Shown here: positions 63,021 through 64,000 of the stretch, one piece after another | Layout: the number at the start of each line of letters is the position of its first letter | Position numbering within the stretch: the first letter of the stretch is position 1 | Source of the DNA: Hyphomicrobium_A sp963726795 | GTDB taxonomy: Bacteria; Pseudomonadota; Alphaproteobacteria; Rhizobiales; Hyphomicrobiaceae | Assembly (NCBI GenBank): GCA_963726795.1 | Contig: CAVSDD010000003.1 | Location: forward strand, 186,001 to 250,000 | DNA: 64,000 nucleotides | Direction of reading: 5' to 3' | Position numbers and translations under genes: made by a program | The notes under the pieces: generated by a model | Database searches by the model: none | The model's input: the letters and a program-made list of their open reading frames with translations, nothing else | What the model was told of the DNA's origin: nothing

Positions 63021-63109
63021 CATCGCCGGGTATGACCCCTCCACGCGTGCCGGGAGGTTAATGCCGCGCGTTGCGCTATTCTGGACGCGCTCCGCGCCGT
63101 GGCGATAGA

Positions 63110-63971
63110 ATGGCCGGGATGTCGCAGAAAACGTCTCACATTCTCTCGCCCGCCGAGATCGAGCGCTACAAGCGCCACCTCGTGCTGAAGGAGGTCGGCG
63201 GCGAGGGTCAGCAGAAGCTGAAATCGGCGCGCGTGCTTGTCGTTGGCGCCGGCGGTCTCGGCTCGCCGCTCATCATGTATCTAGCTGCGGCGGGCGTCGG
63301 AACCATCGGCGTCGTCGATGACGACCGCGTCTCGCTCGACAACCTGCAGCGCCAGATCGTTCACGATACGGCCGCTGTCGGGACCGCAAAGGTGCAGAGC
63401 GCGCGCAATACGGCAGGGCGTCTGAACCCGCACGTTCTCATCGAGGCGCACGAGACGCGGCTCACATCTGCGAACGCGCTGGATCTCATCTCGCGCTACG
63501 ATATCGTCGCCGACGGCTCCGATAATTCGCAAACCCGCTATCTGGTGGCGGATGCATGCTACTTCGCCAAGCGACCGCTCGTGTTTGGCGCGGTCGGGTA
63601 CTTACGACGGCTACGTTGCCACTTTCAAACCGTACGCCTGCGACGGCGAGGACACGCCTTATCCGAGCTACCGCTGTCTCTTCCCCGAAGCTCCGGCTCC
63701 AGGCACCGTGCCAAATTGCGCCGAGGTCGGCGTGCTGGGTGCGGTCGTCGGCGTTATCGGCACGCTGCAGGCCGCCGAGGTGATGAAGGAGATCATCGGC
63801 ATCGGCGAGACACTCGCCGGCCGCTTGTTGATCTACGACGCGCTTGGTGCACGTTTTGAAACCCTCAACGTGGCATGGGACCCGGAAAACCCGCTGACCG
63901 GTCGCAACCCGACGATCAAGGACCTGTCGATCCACTCGGGGGCCGGATCGGGTCCAGCCTGTGCAGCCTAA
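63110..63971 (+). CDS. MoeB/ThiF-type adenylyltransferase (frameshifted)
   Basis: E1-like enzyme that adenylates the C-terminal glycine of a small sulfur carrier (MoaD or ThiS) for molybdopterin or thiamine synthesis; about 286 residues when joined. Seen are SPAEIERYKRHLVLKEVGGE, the ATP loop VLVVGAGGLGSPLIMYLAAA, DDDRVSLDNLQRQIVHD and VADGSDNSQTRYLVADAC. One extra base at about 63599 shifts the frame; then GTYDGYVATFKPY, YRCLFPEAPAPGTVPNCAEV with the family Cys, GVLGAVVGVIG and QAAEVMKEIIG follow. No rhodanese domain is present. Which pathway it serves is not shown by neighbours. ATG 63119 is an alternative start. Confidence 0.88.
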
Positions 63972-64000
63972 TGCCCCTTGAGCGCGCGAACTTGGCCGAC

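Overview
The window comes from a GC-rich Alphaproteobacterium, most likely order Hyphomicrobiales (Rhizobiales). Three things support this: the gene order lysC / ptsP / HTH protein / prfA / prmC / DUF4167 / clpB, the rRNA operon layout 16S-tRNA-Ile-tRNA-Ala-23S-5S, and a tRNA-His with the alphaproteobacterial acceptor end (G1:U72, A73, no G-1). I see no phage, insertion sequence, transposase or CRISPR array.

Layout. 1-10 kb: a carbohydrate-use locus with an ABC sugar importer (ATPase at the left edge, lipoprotein binding protein, two permeases), a GH1 beta-glucosidase, an exported GH144-like glucanase and a 1078-residue exported protein with a sugar-binding N-terminus and a six-hairpin glycosidase-like C-terminus. 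The set fits uptake and breakdown of a beta-glucan, plausibly beta-1,2-glucan. 10-21 kb: a DUF4396 membrane protein, a Bcr/CflA drug exporter, a large L,D-transpeptidase, then a signalling block (PilZ protein, FIST sensor, hybrid histidine kinase, LuxR-type regulator) and ubiB. 21-26.5 kb: four glycosyltransferases and two sulfotransferases, in part visibly lower in GC, probably for a surface glycan. 26.7-32.1 kb: one rRNA operon on the minus strand, with paired terminators and a candidate promoter. 32.9-46.3 kb: M23 peptidase and the housekeeping block clpB, DUF4167, prmC, prfA, HTH protein, ptsP, lysC. 46.5-64 kb: ubiG, tRNA-His, phasin, a histidine kinase, an AspA-like deacylase, an AsmA protein, glpD, a DUF4212/sodium-solute symporter pair, a TPR protein, coaBC-dut, cysK, an ARPP-1 protein and a MoeB/ThiF-type enzyme.

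A striking feature is that thirteen otherwise well-conserved genes each carry exactly one net 1-base frameshift (twelve extra bases, one missing). They include coaBC, clpB, ubiG, cysK and every subunit of the sugar transporter. Because the reading resumes perfectly in the next frame and several of these genes are housekeeping, I read these as probable consensus errors in the assembly, not gene decay, and I annotate each as one full-length gene with the slip position given.

The most interesting biology is the beta-glucan locus with its unassigned large hydrolase and a perfect palindromic operator candidate, the FIST/kinase/regulator/PilZ block (possible nitric oxide to cyclic-di-GMP or biofilm signalling), the L,D-transpeptidase with a seemingly degenerate second catalytic fold, and the sulfotransferase/glycosyltransferase cluster.
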